NCBI GenBank assembly: GCA_026874595.1
Contig: CM049307.1
Coordinates: forward strand, 20,377,079-20,441,078
Origin: Sipunculus nudus
Taxonomy: Eukaryota; Annelida; Sipuncula; Golfingiida; Sipunculidae
Direction: 5' to 3'
DNA length: 64,000 bases
The notes beneath the pieces were generated by a model. The model had not been told where the DNA came from, searched no databases, and worked only from the letters and a program-made list of their open reading frames with translations. The position numbers and the translations under genes were made by a program. Of this stretch, positions 1-12,435 are shown piece by piece (position 1 is the first letter of the stretch; every line of letters starts with the position of its first letter).

Positions 1-689
1 CTGGCACTGACTAGTCAACCTCCAACTTCCTGTAGGGAAAGCCCTTTTTTGGTAAAGCTTAGGGGTGAGGTAACCCCTAAATACCCTCACTGCCTTGTGA
101 GTGCTAGGAGATAGAAATGGCTATGGGAAACAACCCGACAGAAATATCAAAGTGGAGCCCTGTAGGCAGTTCCTTGTTACAATTCTGGCAAGGTTCCAAC
201 AAATCCTGCAGTCTGATTCATCTCCAGCCATCTTGACGACTTCTTACCTCTGGATCCAAATGCATCAGGAAGACAGAGTGTGGATAGTGCTGTGCAAGCT
301 CTCCCCACTCTAAACTAAGTCATGATCAAGTCATGTTGTATCCAGCAGTGGTTGAAAGTTCATCTGAATACTTGATGGGGGAGTGACCACATAGCAGGTG
401 TTGATACACTGGAGACAACAGCTGTAAACCTGCACATAGGCAGCTCAGGGCACAGTGGTGAAACCTGGCATTCCCCTGTCCTCTTCAGGAATGCACTGCT
501 CACCTCCATGAAATGTGGAAGGGGCTAGAAAAGGTGCCCTAAACATTGCCTGCTTCATTTCACCCTGGTCAGTATACCTCGGCTTGTGAATTGAAAAAAG
601 GTAACATCATTTACCCTAACATCTTTGGACCTGGGTTCCCTCCTGAGCAACCCCAACACAGACAGACCTGGCAGAAGAGCTGCACTTGT

Positions 690-1400
690 AGCACAAGAAC
701 TGGGTTGCTACATATCCACATCACAGCCCTACAAGAAACCCATCTGGCTGAGGAAGGACAGCTCACTGAGGACATAGGAAGCTACACATTCTTCTAAAGT
801 GGATGAAGTATTGATGAGCAACAATATTCAGAAGTTGGTTTTTGCATCAATACCAAACTGATATTCAGTCTGACTGGCCTACCCAAAGGCATCAATGACC
901 GCCTCATAACCCTACAACTGCCATTAGGGAGAACAAGAAGGCTACAATTTTTAGCTCATATGCCCTTATTATGAAAAATCCAGACAACATCAAGGACAAA
1001 TTCTCTCATCACATTCATACCAAAGGGTAAAGAACTGGTTATTCTTGGCAACTTCAATGCCACCATTGAAACAGCCCACAAGGCTGGGGAGAGAATCATT
1101 GGCAGAAATGGCATAGGCAAGTGCAACAGCAATGGACTTCTGCTCCTAAGGACTTGTTCACTCATGACCTCCTGATAACAAACAAAGTATTTTGTCAGCC
1201 AAATTGCAACAAGGCCATGAGGATGCATCCTAGATCAAAACACTGGCATTTTATGTTCTATACATTATTACCAGGAGAGCGAACAAACAGGATGTCACAA
1301 TCCCCAAGGCTATGTGTGGTGCTGAGTGTTCTACAGATCACAGACTTGTTATCTCACAGCTGGCCTTCAACATTCAGCTAAACATTGGCCTCAGGGTAAG
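690..1400 (+). pseudogene. LINE endonuclease domain remnant
   Basis: Pieces in three frames read as an exonuclease-endonuclease-phosphatase domain: the ALQETHL motif near 725-745, a GNFNA motif at about 1047-1061 where the family has GDFNA, a block ending GIGKCNSNG followed by a HDLLITN stretch near 1165, and the TDHRL motif near 1333-1350. The Asp-to-Asn change in GDFNA plus frameshifts mean no active endonuclease can be made. It belongs to the LINE covering 1-2815. Confidence 0.75.
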
Positions 1401-1979
1401 AAGACACCGAAAGGCATCAATGTCTCCAAGTTGCAAATGGACAAGAATGTCTCCCTCCTTGTTACTGACCTCAATAGGAAGCTATCAAAGCTTCACTTTG
1501 ATGATTTAGATGTCAAGGATGAATGGGCAGCGTTCAGAGATGTAGTCCTCTCCACCTCACTGGATGTCCTGGGACCAACAACAAGAGGTACCAGGACTGG
1601 TTTAATGAGAACGATGACCAGATACAAAAGCTCCTCCCACAGACACAGGCTTCATCTTGTGTATCAATAAAACCCTACCTCAGCCTCAAAGAAAGCAGCC
1701 TGCACAAACATCCACCACTTGGTCCAGACTAAACTTTGTAACATGCAAGATGTCTCTGGCTAAGAGAAAAATCAGCAGAGACCCAGAAGTACACAGATAT
1801 GCATGACTCTAAGAGTTTCCATGATGCTCTAAAAGTTGTACATGTATGAACCTCAGTCTTCCAACACACCTCCTCTCTTGAGTACTGATGGATCAGCCTT
1901 GATCACTGAGTGTGCCAAGATCCTGGACCAGTGGGCAGAGTATGTCAAGTCTTTTGAAATGTCCCTCTTCCATCAATGA

Positions 1980-2800
1980 TGATGCTCTAGCTCGCCTGCC
2001 CCAAGCAAAAACTAAAATTGCTCAGAAACTAAAACATACCCTCTGTCCTAGAAGTGGAGAAAGACATTAAACAGCTCTCGTGTGGTAAAGCCCCTGGCTC
2101 TGATGCCATTCCTACTGAGCTATACAAGGCCATCAGACCCACAATGACACAGAAACTCCATGAGTTATTTATGTAATTTTGGGAGAAAAGTACACTGCCA
2201 CAAGAATTCAAAGATACTTCCATTGTCCACCTATACAAGAGCAAAGGAAACAGACAGAGCTGTGACAACCACTGAGGGATTTCTTTGCTCAGCATTGCTG
2301 GAAAGATCCTTACTAAACTGCTCCCAAATCACCTCATTCTTCACCTGGAAGACAGACTTCCTCCAGAGAGTCATTGCGGTTTTTGTGTTGGTTGTGGTAC
2401 AGTTGACATGACCTTTGTTGCTCGTCAGCTCCAAGACAAAATGCCAGGAACAATACCAGGACCTCCTACACCATAATTGTTGACCTAACAAAGGCATCTG
2501 ACACTGTCAGCCTTGACAGACTCTGGAAGATCATGGCCGAGTTAGAATGTCCTGACTGGTTCATCACCATCATCTGATGGTTTCATGAAGGCATGATGGT
2601 GTGCCCTCAATGACGGTGATGCATCTTCCAAATTTCCAGTAAGCAACAACGTAAAACAAGGCTGTGTTCTAGCTTCAACAGTGTTCTGCATGATGTTTTC
2701 TGCCATGCTGATGAATGCATTTAACAAGGATGATCCTGGAGTCTGTGTTAGATACCACACAGATAAACTACATTGGAAGCTCAGCAACACAAAATAAAGA
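1980..2800 (+). pseudogene. LINE reverse transcriptase remnant (5' half)
   Basis: Reads as RT fingers and palm: a LSCGKAPGSDAIPTELYK-type block at about 2072-2128, a LYKSKGNR block near 2230, LSIAGKILTKLL starting at 2288, a CGF(C)VGCGTVDM block near 2377-2410, and VDLTKASDTV near 2479-2510 where the family has VDLTKAFDTV. Homology fades after RYHTDKLHW near 2750-2775, before any YADD/FADD box. There are stops at several places, for example just after LHELFM near 2176. Confidence 0.75.
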
Positions 2801-2815
2801 TGTGTGGTGACCTCT

Positions 2816-3387
2816 AGACTTCATTAAACATGTGTGAATCAAACTCCTGTGAGATAATTTATATTGCTAAATATAAATGGAGTGAGTTTGATAAAAATCC
2901 ATCAAATCCATGTTATCATGATGACACAAAGTGTAAACAGACAGACAGATGCTTGCTTCCCAATAAACCATGAAGTATAAAAACTAACAGTTAAAACCAA
3001 AATATAAGGGTGTATTTATTACTGTGATGTCAGTGCAACTGTAGACATGTAAAAGAAATAACATGCTGTCAGTAAAGTTACCTCTACTGTGTCTCTGCAA
3101 GAAAGGATGGTTTTGTCTTGGTTGATTACTTGGTTGGCTTGCCTGTTGGCACCTTTACTCATAAAAAAAGCAAAACTGATTGTGATGGAAATTTGTTGAG
3201 GGTAAGTGTAATGCCCAGGGTCAAGCTATTAAGGTTTGGAGGTGATCTGGATCACCATATTTTGTTCAATCAATTTAAAAGATTCTTAACTGTGTGAGAC
3301 AGGGTCACTTTGTTTATACCAGCCGATGGTAAAACCATCATCGTTCTTTGGACACAGTCTCTAAAGAACTGGAATTGCAAATTTAAT
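2816..3387. other. Spacer with one dispersed-repeat fragment
   Basis: No gene is visible. About 3111-3290 resembles 8101-8310 (shared wording around TTGGTTGGCT and GATCTGGATCACCA), so it is a copy of a moderately diverged dispersed repeat. Confidence 0.4.
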
Positions 3388-3880
3388 TATAGTTTATTCT
3401 TTTATTACTTCTCAATTAGATTACTGCAATGCACTCTTTCTGTGGAACTCCCTCATCATTAACAAATTGACTGCAAAGTATACAGAATGCTGCGGTGAGG
3501 ATTATTACGGGTGCTTCAAAATCAGATTATATTACTCCAATTTTGTCTTCTCTGCATTGGCTGCCCGTTTTGCGAAGGATAAAATTCAAAATGTTAATTC
3601 TTGTGTATAAGGCAATAAAAAATTTAGCTCCTCTTTACCTGCAAGAGCTTATTCACAGTTATACTCCATTAAGAAGCCTTTGGTCGGCAGCTAAAAACTT
3701 ACTGGTCATGTCTTTTACCAAATCGTCCTGTGTACAAAATTGGGCATTCAGTGTTGTTGGCCCGAAACTGTGGAATGACCTACCAGACTCTAAGAGAAGC
3801 CACCAGTCTCTCAGAATTTAAAAGTAAATTAAAAACATATTTGTTCATGGAATATTTTTATGCCTAGTCATTTTGTACGA
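3388..3880 (+). pseudogene. L2/CR1-like LINE reverse transcriptase C-terminus
   Basis: Translation shows the conserved tail of L2/CR1/Rex-type RTs: SQLDYCNALF near 3410-3437, then after a frameshift RIITGASKSDYITPIL, LHWLPVLRRIKFK and LVYKAI (3495-3620), then LAPLYLQELI, an AFSVVGPKLWNDLP block (near 3745-3785) and FKSKLKTYLF near 3820-3845 in a shifted frame. Only the last ~150 codons are present, as expected for a 5'-truncated LINE insertion. Frameshifts make it a pseudogene. It is not part of the LINE at 1-2815: the sequence family differs. Confidence 0.82.
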
Positions 3881-6429
3881 TATTTTATACTACTGATAGT
3901 GAAATGTTTGAACATTTAAGTGGAATTATGGAAGTTTTAACAGATAATTGAACTATTGACTTTTATATGTCTTATTTATTACTGTAAGCTTCTGAATGTA
4001 ATATTTTAGTCAACTGGACTTTAATTTTCATATTCTTACAATGGTATGTTTAATGATTGCTGATTGTATTCTAGTTATGTAATAGCATTTTCAAGGTTCA
4101 TTGTTGCCATCATAGTGAGCCTTATTTGAGTGACAGGGTCACTCAACAAGTTCAAGGTCAAAGTTGGCTCAAGGTCACAAAGAAACAAGTCATCGGGGAA
4201 GACATGTTGACACACAGAAATAATATTAGTTATGCAACTGTAGCATAGCGATAGAAAAGCCTGGAAACATAACCTGATAATTATGAATGGTTTAAAATCC
4301 ACCTCTAGTTTAATGACTGATTCTCTTCATATAGGATGATAAATTTCAGTCCAGATATGGTAACTTGTTGTTGTCTACTACAGAATCAGAGAGCCATGCA
4401 ACAGTGTTACCACCAGAAACAAAGCTGAATCTATGATGAATGGTATGGACCAAATGCCACAGGACAAGATGAAAACAAGTATAACTGTCTCTGCCATGAG
4501 GGTATACAAATCCCGGTTTGTGTGTATGTGTGCTTGTTCACAACATAACTCATGCAATCATAAATAGAATCTCATGAAATTATCAGGACATTTCAGGAAT
4601 TGGTCAATGAAGAATTAATTAGTTTTTTGTGTGGATCAGCCACATGACCCAGATTCAGGAATGCAACAAAGGAATATTAAAAAATGTACAGTCACTTATG
4701 CACCTGGGAATATGAGCTAGAAAAGTGAATGCAAACATGGTTTTATTAGCATCCTTCAACAGTGACTCCCCACATGGCAGAGGCTTCAATTCCTTAGAAT
4801 GCTGATTATAAGTTTGAGTTAGAATCAATATGTATAATTAATGAAAACAAATCTGAGTCTGTATGACAAAAGATAATCAGTTAACACTTGTAGTGGGTAC
4901 AGCTATAAACTTGGAATCCTAGAGTGACTTCCTGGGCCTGTTTGTAACTCTAAACTATAACCTTGATCATTGTCTCAGAAAGAAAATCACATTATTCAAA
5001 AGTTAACAGAAAAAATAATCAACTTGGATAACTACCTTAAATGAAAACTACAGACAAATCTGTATTAAGCTCTCCTTTATAGTTCACCACACTGTTGTAG
5101 TTTCTGCCTCATTTACCGCAGAACAAGCGTACACAGATTATGTAATTGGACACATGTCTGAGCCAGCAGACAGGGTTAAATCAATGTCATCATTATCTCT
5201 CCAGACAGACAAGAAACCATTCTAGACATGCTGCAACAGAATACTTTGATTATGAAGGAACACTTGATCTGTTGCCCCCTTAATTCCTAGGACCACAAAC
5301 ATCTTTTTAAACGATATTAAAAGACATACGAAAAATAAATATCTTGTAAACACATCACAGCTCACTGAAAACAGTTAATGTGCTCTAATTTGATGTCTAC
5401 ATGAATTTCCAAGTTTAGTGACACTGGCAAATAATACAAAATTAATGCTCATTGTCTGACATTTCTTCAATCAACTAGACCTGGCCCTTACATGTGAATG
5501 GAAAGATTAAACTCATATTTATCATATTAATAAATATATCAAAACATTATATAAAATTTTATGATAAATACAAATAATCAATATTCAACAAATATATCAA
5601 ATTATAAATAACACAGTATGAAGATTAACAATATGTTTTTAGTTTTAAAGTTAACTTTACACGAGTCCAGCAGGGTCTCTGTCTAGGTCTCTGCATGTGT
5701 ATGTCTGGTTTACAGTTACACCAGCCTGAGGACCAGCACACCCAGGGTCTGTATCTGCATGTTAATAGTCTGCTGATCTCAGACACAGACTAATTTAAAA
5801 CAGATGATGGGTTAATCATGCACCAGAAAATGTAAAACTGTGATTGGGGTGACCAGATGACCTTTCATATGTTAATTGTTGATTCAAAACACAACACATT
5901 CATTAACATTTTAAATACATAACAGACTAAACAAATGAAATAGTCTAGAAATGTAACCATGGTGGTCACAAACCCAGAATAAATAGGCCTTTATGAATCA
6001 TTTTATTGTACCTATTACACTTTTAAAGTTATATTTCTTCTTATGCAAAGACTGATCTACATCCATAAAACAGATATAACTAACACTATGTAAATGTTCT
6101 TAAAATTTTTTATATTATATTAAAAATAATTTTAAAATACTCTCATAGGAAAGGTAATGTCCCAAATTTAAACAGACTTCTTCCTGTGACCCAACATGTG
6201 CATAGGGACAATTCGAAAGAAATCTGTCCATAAGTTTTTGTAAATGTTTTTCTAACATTGTTTTCAAGTGGAAGTGATGGTAGTTTTATATTGCACAATA
6301 AGGGTAAAAATAACTGTAGGTAGCACCAAGATTCTTTAGTACAAGACAAGTTAACAAAAACTAGAATGAGGTTGTTTTTGAAATGCAAAAACAGACATAT
6401 GTCTTCCATATGGGCCTCCATCCCCAAAT
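3881..6429. other. AT-rich intergenic stretch, no gene seen
   Basis: No exon-like open frame with splice signals was found on either strand. It contains short pieces such as the AAGGTCA-rich stretch at 4120-4185, which resembles the AGGTCA repeats elsewhere in the window. Confidence 0.4.
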
Positions 6430-7065
6430 TTGAGGAAAAAAATAAGGACTACTTCAAAAGTCACATCATTCACAAATAATTTCTATTCCAGCTGATTTGA
6501 CATTAAAGTTGAAGGATGAAGTTCAAGTTCACTGGTTTTTGAACAGTACTTCTTACATTTTGGTAGAAATATTTCACAAGTCATTATTTCATGAACATAT
6601 ATGGAGTGGTTAAAAAGTTATACCGTTCACAAGAAATTTCTATTTTGGCCTAATGACCTTAAAGAATAAGATCAAAGTCACCAGTTTTTTACCACTTCTG
6701 AAGTTTTTGGTAGGAACATTTAACAAGTCAATTTTCATTAAAAATATACCAAGTGGTTCAATAGTTATAGCTTTCATATTTAATTCCTATTCTGGCTGAT
6801 TTATCCTTGAAGATCCAGGTCAAGGTCACTAGTTTTCAAGTATTTAAAAAAAAACTTGGTTGAAACAATTAGTGTTTCAAATTTGAGGAAAAATATGCAT
6901 TACTTCAAAAGTTATGGGGTTCACAAAACTTTCTATATTATTTCTGATTTTGATGAGGAAAGTAAAGGTCACTGGTTTTCAACCCAGCCAAGATATTAGT
7001 AGAAACAATTTAAATTATTTCATGAAAAAATGTTCTGACATTCAAAAGTAATCGCGTTTACAAGA
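6430..7065 (+). repeat. Degenerate tandem repeat, ~150-bp unit
   Basis: Four full units plus a partial one. Phase markers are the phrase 'AAAGTTAT/AAGTCACA...TTCACA' near 6457, 6613, 6763, 6907 and 7040, each followed by a 'TTTCTATT...GGTCA...CACTGGTTTT' block. Units have diverged strongly by substitutions and small indels. No coding signal. Confidence 0.65.
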
Positions 7066-8030
7066 AATGAAATGGATGAAAACAGACGCCACCACTGCCG
7101 ACAGACCAAACACTACATGTCTCCCCCATGGGAGGAGAGACATAATCAGTAGTCACACAGAATCTGAGAAAAACATGGTTTGTGAATTATAATCATACAC
7201 GCAAGTTAATGCACTTCTTGAGACTTAAATTTTCTAGAACTTTTCTAAAATTCTGGTCCAGAAGGGGAGCCACGTACACTGTCATAAAGAACCTTAGATA
7301 TACCAAGAAAAGATGTACTACTTTTTAGAGTCATTTAGCCTCAAAATATAATCAGCACAAATAATAAACTTTGGTGCATATTCAGATGTAACTCTGCACT
7401 GGATCAGATGTCTGATAGCTATAACAAGGTCTCAGCTCAAGTTTGCATTTGTTCACCCAGCATTACATATTGGCAATGGATTAATTGTCCTCTGCGTATG
7501 ACGGGCCCTAGCGACCTAAAAACGTGTGTGGGCTCTGTAGCATCCCCAGGGAGCTACCACTGGGCAGTTAATTGTAAAGATTTCTTAGCCAGTTATTGGG
7601 AAGGGGAACTTTTTAACTTTGTATTTTTTTTTTAATATGTTCTTTAACCTGAAGTAATAATATATGTTCAGGAACATATATTCACAAATATTTACATTAC
7701 ACAGGGACATATTATATAAAAAATTTCATAGTCTGGTGCACTTTTTACTAATTAATCAATGGATTATTTGTTGGAAAAACCTATAAAACAATAAATTATT
7801 TATTATTTTATTGAAACACTTCCTCATATTCTTGCTAAATAGCATTAATAAGTCACTGGTGACGTTTTAATGTCAGGCATCAGTTTATTCAGTTGAAAAT
7901 AAATATATGTTTATGAATAAAACAAACCTTAAGGTACCCCAGATTTAAATATTAATGCTATGCAGAAAATATAAGCAGCTTCACAGAAGAGATCAGATGA
8001 ACACATTGTTATTTTACAGACACAAGTAAG
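7066..8030. other. AT-rich spacer, no gene seen
   Basis: Only a 75-codon open frame at 7408-7635 without splice or promoter context. Nothing else supportable. Confidence 0.35.
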
Positions 8031-8074
8031 TGTGCTTCAGAAGAGATAGAGTTGTGCTTCAGAAGAGATAGAGT
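8031..8074 (+). repeat. Perfect 22-bp tandem duplication
   Basis: The 22-mer starting TGTGCTTCAGAAGAGATAG occurs twice back to back (8031-8052 and 8053-8074) without a mismatch, so the duplication is recent. Confidence 0.9.
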
Positions 8075-8080
8075 TGTTTT

Positions 8081-8310
8081 ATACCTCCACTGGGAGGTAT
8101 TAGGTTTTTATATTGGTTGGTTATTTTGTCGGTGGGTTATTTGGTTGGCTCATCTGTTGGTAATTTTACTCTATAAGTTAGAATGGATTCTGATGAAATT
8201 TTGTGCAGAGTTTAGGTAACACTACCAGCTCAGAAACAATCAATAATATTTTGTAGGTAACCTGGATCACCAAGACTTCACGACTTTTATGACTTCATCA
8301 CTAAAGATGT
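8081..8310 (+). repeat. Dispersed repeat with hairpin start ATACCTCC/GGAGGTAT
   Basis: A perfect 8-bp stem with a 4-base loop (8081-8100) opens a segment related to 3111-3290 and more distantly to 20380-20600 (CCTCCACC ... GAGGTATTA). It looks like a small non-autonomous element end; no target duplication was identified. Confidence 0.45.
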
Positions 8311-9600
8311 TCCAGGGCTAATGATATATAATGTAAGAGACTAATTTCTAAGTTTTTATCTTAATAAATATGCAAAAAAATTTTCCAGTCACCACCTGCT
8401 GCCTTTACAAGTTACTTTTGGACATATCCATAGGTACATGTTTATAACTGTCAGAGTCTGTGAAACTGTAAGAATGTCTGTACATATCAATCAACTTGAA
8501 CTTGATATCTCAAAAGACCATGATGATTCGATTTAGTTGTCAATGTTTATAGTCAGAACATGTCAAGAGTACTGTAGTATTCTTGTCCTACATCATGACT
8601 CTGTTCAGGGAAGAAAGTTTAGATATTTATTAAAGTAAGAACAGTTGAACATGGTTGACACAAGTTATCACATGTAATTAGTATAAAACTTATCCAAATA
8701 GTCACTGGTATACCCTGCCCAATAACCACATTGGTAATAAGACAACCCCATCATGATACACATTTTCCCCCATCAAATTTAAAGCAAATGGTAGCTCTAC
8801 CAACATTAAATATTTGTGAAATACAGTATCTGGTGACTTGTGCCAGAAGTCTTGTTCTTCTATAATCAGAAAGGGATCACTTCAAGCCCTTGTAAGTTGC
8901 ATACAGGGTTAATCTGTAAGTAACTATTAATGAGGCTTGAGAAATTATATAAAATGTGACATGGTTTGATAACTTGTTTTCTTGACTGGCTATGCTTTCA
9001 AGAGTGTTTGATATAATTATGGATTTTAATTGCCATGGTTTTAAAATATTAACACCATGGATGAATATTCTGGTGCTACTTTCTTACATTTCATTGAAGC
9101 ACTATCACAATTAAAAATAATGATTTCAAGTGATTCTTGCACTCATTTCATTGAAGTGATCTGGATATTTACCATACTCATCTTTTCAAAGTACTTAATG
9201 ATTTAATTTAAATTGGAGATTTATATGCAAATTAGGCAAAAAAACAGTTAAAATATGTTATTTTATTCAAGTTCATAATAGTGTTATTAAAATTTGAGAT
9301 ATATGGTAAATTTGATGGCAGACTAATAGAAAAATTTAATTTTTGTATTTTTTTTGCAAAATATGCAAACTGCCTTGTTAAAAAGCAAAAAACAACAGCG
9401 TTCTCAGAAAGTTTGGTGGAAGGTGAAAAACTTCATGGGGTCCAATCAAGGCACAACTGACATGCAACATTACCAAATACTTTTATGACTTATCCTGTTT
9501 ATCATGATCTTCAGTCAAGTGCAGCCTTATGTTTTGTATTCTGAAGACAGTTAGATTGTCTAGACACTACGGAAGCCAGGTACAACACCTCTTGAAACTC
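8311..9600. other. AT-rich spacer, no gene seen
   Basis: No supportable exon, RNA gene or element ends found. Confidence 0.35.
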
Positions 9601-9619
9601 TTTCTGGGTCCGCTTATTA

Positions 9620-9914
9620 CATTGTTATGTGTTGGTGGAGGTGGAAGAACCAATCAGACACGACAAAAAAGTTTCATCAACGGGTATAAAAGCTGCCGAC
9701 AATAAACTTCTGATGACATTTGTACTTCCGTGATAAACATCATTAAATTGGTCCTTTATGATTTCCAATGGATGGCGACAACTTGTGGAAATTCAATTCA
9801 TCAGCATCTTCAGATTCATCCAGTGATACAAGATTAAACTCAACAGTACTTTCACGAAAATCAATACAATGTAAAATGTCAATGACATTAACCACTACTT
9901 TTTCATACAAATAA
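9620..9914 (+). promoter_or_regulatory. CCAAT/TATA promoter-like segment with a 48-codon ORF
   Basis: CCAAT at 9650-9654 and TATAAAA at 9685-9691 are correctly spaced for a polymerase II promoter. An AATAAA follows at 9701, then TTGGTCC at 9749, then an ATG at 9768 opening 48 codons (MDGDNLWKFNSSASS..., stop 9912-9914). The order promoter, polyA signal, TGGT-type primer-site-like block, ORF resembles an LTR followed by the start of gag. It could equally be a lone DNA-transposon promoter. No protein family recognised. Confidence 0.3.
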
Positions 9915-10159
9915 TTCTACTTTTCTCTGCATATTATAGTGTGCTTTATGATTAGGACAAGCGTTTTACAGCAAACGAAGTAATGAATGTGAAATTAAAA
10001 TGTAAAAAGCATCTGTTTGTTGACAATAAAAAAGAATATAATACGTGTAACTATTGTAAAATTTGATCATCTGAACAGTAAAACTTTTCTTGACTAAGTC
10101 CTGAATTCTGAAAACTGTCTGCCTGGACTGTCTGTGACAGATATTGCCAACCTTCAAGC

Positions 10160-11835
10160 AAATATAGACCTACTGACTTCAGGCTGTCTGTGACAACTAC
10201 TTGCAATCTCCTGGCCTTAGACCATCTGTCTGTGACAACTACTTGCAATCTCCTGGCCTTGGATCATCTGTCTGTGACAACGTCTGGCAATCTCCTGGCC
10301 TTAGAGCATCTGTCTGTGACAACGTCTGACCATCTCCTGGCCTTACAGCATCTGCCTGTGACAACGTCTGACCATCTCCTGGCCTTACAGCATCTGCCTG
10401 TGATAACTACTGACCATCTCCTGGCCTTAGACCACCTGTATGTGACAATGTCTGACCATCTCCTGGCCTTAGACCACCTGCCTGTGACAATGTCTGACCA
10501 TCTCCTGGCCTTGGATCATCTGCCTGTGATAACTACTGACCATCTCCTGGCCTTAGACCACCTGTCTGTGACAACGTCTGACCATCTCTTGGCCTTAGAG
10601 CATCTGCCTGTGATAACTACTGACCATCTCCTGGCCTTAGACCACCTGTCTGTGACAATGTCTGACCATCTCCTGGCCTTAGACCACCTGTCTGTGACAA
10701 AGTCTGACCATCTCCTGGCCTTGGATCATCTGCCTGTGATAACTACTGACCATCTCCCAGCCTTAGACCACCTGTCTGTGACAACGTCTGACCATCTCCT
10801 GGCCTTGGAACATCTGCCTGTGACAACATCTGCCCATCTCCTGGCCTTAGACCATCTGTTTGTGACAACATCTGACCATCCCCTGGCCTTAGGCTACCTG
10901 TCTGTGACAACCAATAACTATATTCTGGCTTTGGACCATTTGTCTGTGAAAACAACTGACCATCCCCTGGCCTTGGAACATCTGTCTGTGACAACTACTG
11001 ACCATCTCTTGGCCTTAGACCATCTATCTGTGACAACTACTGACCATCCCCTGGCCTTGGACCATCTGCCTATGATAATTACTGACCATCTACTCAAATG
11101 GACTGAGGCCATCTGTTTGTGACAACTACTGACCTTTGGACCATTTGTCTGTGAAAACTACTGGCATCTCCTGGACTGAAACCATCTGTCTGTTACAACT
11201 ATTGACCATCTGCTTGCCTTAGTCTATTTGTCTATCACAACTCCTAGTACTGACATTTCCTGGCCTTAAGAAGTCCATCTGTTGCAACAACTACTGAGTA
11301 CTGGCTTTTTCAGGGTCCCAGTCCATCTGTCTGTGACAGCTACTGAGTACTGACACTTCCTGGCCCCAGTCCATCTGTTTGTGACAGCTACTGAGTACTG
11401 ATCATTTCCTGGTCTCAGACCATCTGTCTGTGACAACTACTTGGTATTGGCCATTTCCTGGTCTATGTCCATCTGGTTGTGACAGCTACTGAATGCTGAC
11501 CATTTCCTGGATTAAATCTGTCTGTCTTTTACAGCTACTGAGTGCTGACCATTTCCTGGTCTAAATCCGTCTGTCTTTTACAGCTTCTGAATGCTGACCA
11601 TTTCTTGGTCTTAGACTATCTGTCTGTGATAACTCCTGAGTACTGATCATTACCTAGCCTAAGTCCATCTGTCTGTGAGAGCTATGGAGTAGTCCTACTG
11701 ACCACTTCCTGGTCCTAAACCGACTGTCTGTGACAACTACGGAATATCCTTTGGCATCAGATCCTCTGTCTCTCACAGCTCCTGGCCAACCAAAGGCCTT
11801 AGATCATCTATCTGTGACTCTTACCAACTCTCTTT
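10160..11835 (+). repeat. 42-bp minisatellite grading into longer units
   Basis: From about 10185 the unit TCTGTGACAACTACTTGCAA + TCTCCTGGCCTTAGACCATC + TG (42 bp) repeats about 22 times to 11122 with few indels. From 11123 to about 11835 related units continue but are longer (~60 bp, with an inserted TGAGTACTGA) and more diverged. The higher order suggests growth from one end, with the uniform block being younger. Confidence 0.92.
10190..11122 (+). other. 310-codon open frame through the minisatellite
   Basis: Because the 42-bp unit is a multiple of three, a single frame stays open for 310 codons, giving a 14-residue repeat of the form VTTSDHLLALDHLS. There is no signal peptide, no splice context, no conserved domain and the reverse strand is also partly open, so a by-product of the repeat length is the likelier explanation. 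Listed because it is the longest open frame in the window. Confidence 0.3.
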
Positions 11836-12430
11836 GAAAGGTGTAGACAATTTTCTGGCCTTAGACCACAGCCTGATCATGAACTTGTCTGAGTGACTTA
11901 AATCATCTTAGTCTTGAAGTTCTTGTTTCATAATATCTCTTAATTATTAGGTAAGAAGAGCTTAATGATCTGAAAGCACAGTTTATAGCCATGAATGATT
12001 ATTTTGATGATATGGGAGTGATTATAAAAGGTACTGATGCTTCCTTATGGATTAAAATACAAGTGTTACAAATGTATATACATAAACAGGTATATCCTGA
12101 TGTGGCTTACTCCTGTCACTGACTACCACCAGTTCCTTATGTGAACTACCAATTAGTTCATTCTTTTCAATTTCTGGTGGACCATGGATGTGTATGGACT
12201 GACATATGAGTTAACACCTGCACAAGTTTGTTAGTTAAGAATATATGTTTGCCCTCATGTAGCATACCTTCAGGTATGACATTTCTTACTGTTGTGGCAT
12301 ACCTCAAAATAGGCCACATCAGTAAAAATGTAACTCCTGCAAAGTAAAAATACCGGTGATTAATGATTGTTTTCTCTCTTCACCATAAAGTATGCAACCA
12401 ACAGGGGGTAGTGCAAGAAAGATTTGTTTA
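11836..12430. other. Spacer, nothing recognised
   Basis: AT-rich unique sequence without exon-like features. Confidence 0.3.
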
Positions 12431-12435
12431 AGACT

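Larger units (their letters stand above)
1..2815 (+). mobile_element. Decayed non-LTR retrotransposon (CFDP2/RTE-like LINE)
   Basis: A long degenerate LINE runs in from the left window edge. Conceptual translation across several frames gives, in order, an apurinic-type endonuclease domain (about 690-1400) and the N-terminal half of a reverse transcriptase (about 2000-2800). Wording such as QETHL, TDHRL and GKAPGSDAIPTELYK is typical of the invertebrate elements often annotated as 'craniofacial development protein 2-like'. Many frameshifts and stops break it. Homology stops near 2790, about where the catalytic FADD box of the RT would be expected, so the copy is 3' truncated and dead. The clade (RTE versus a related group) is inferred from recalled family features, not from a search. 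Confidence 0.8.

Noticed and set aside
10743-11112. Minus-strand open frames in the 42-bp minisatellite
   Set aside because: Antisense readings of the same repeat; stops are absent only because the unit is a multiple of three.
10160-11835. Possible CRISPR array
   Set aside because: Units are directly adjacent with no unique spacers, and the genome is eukaryotic.
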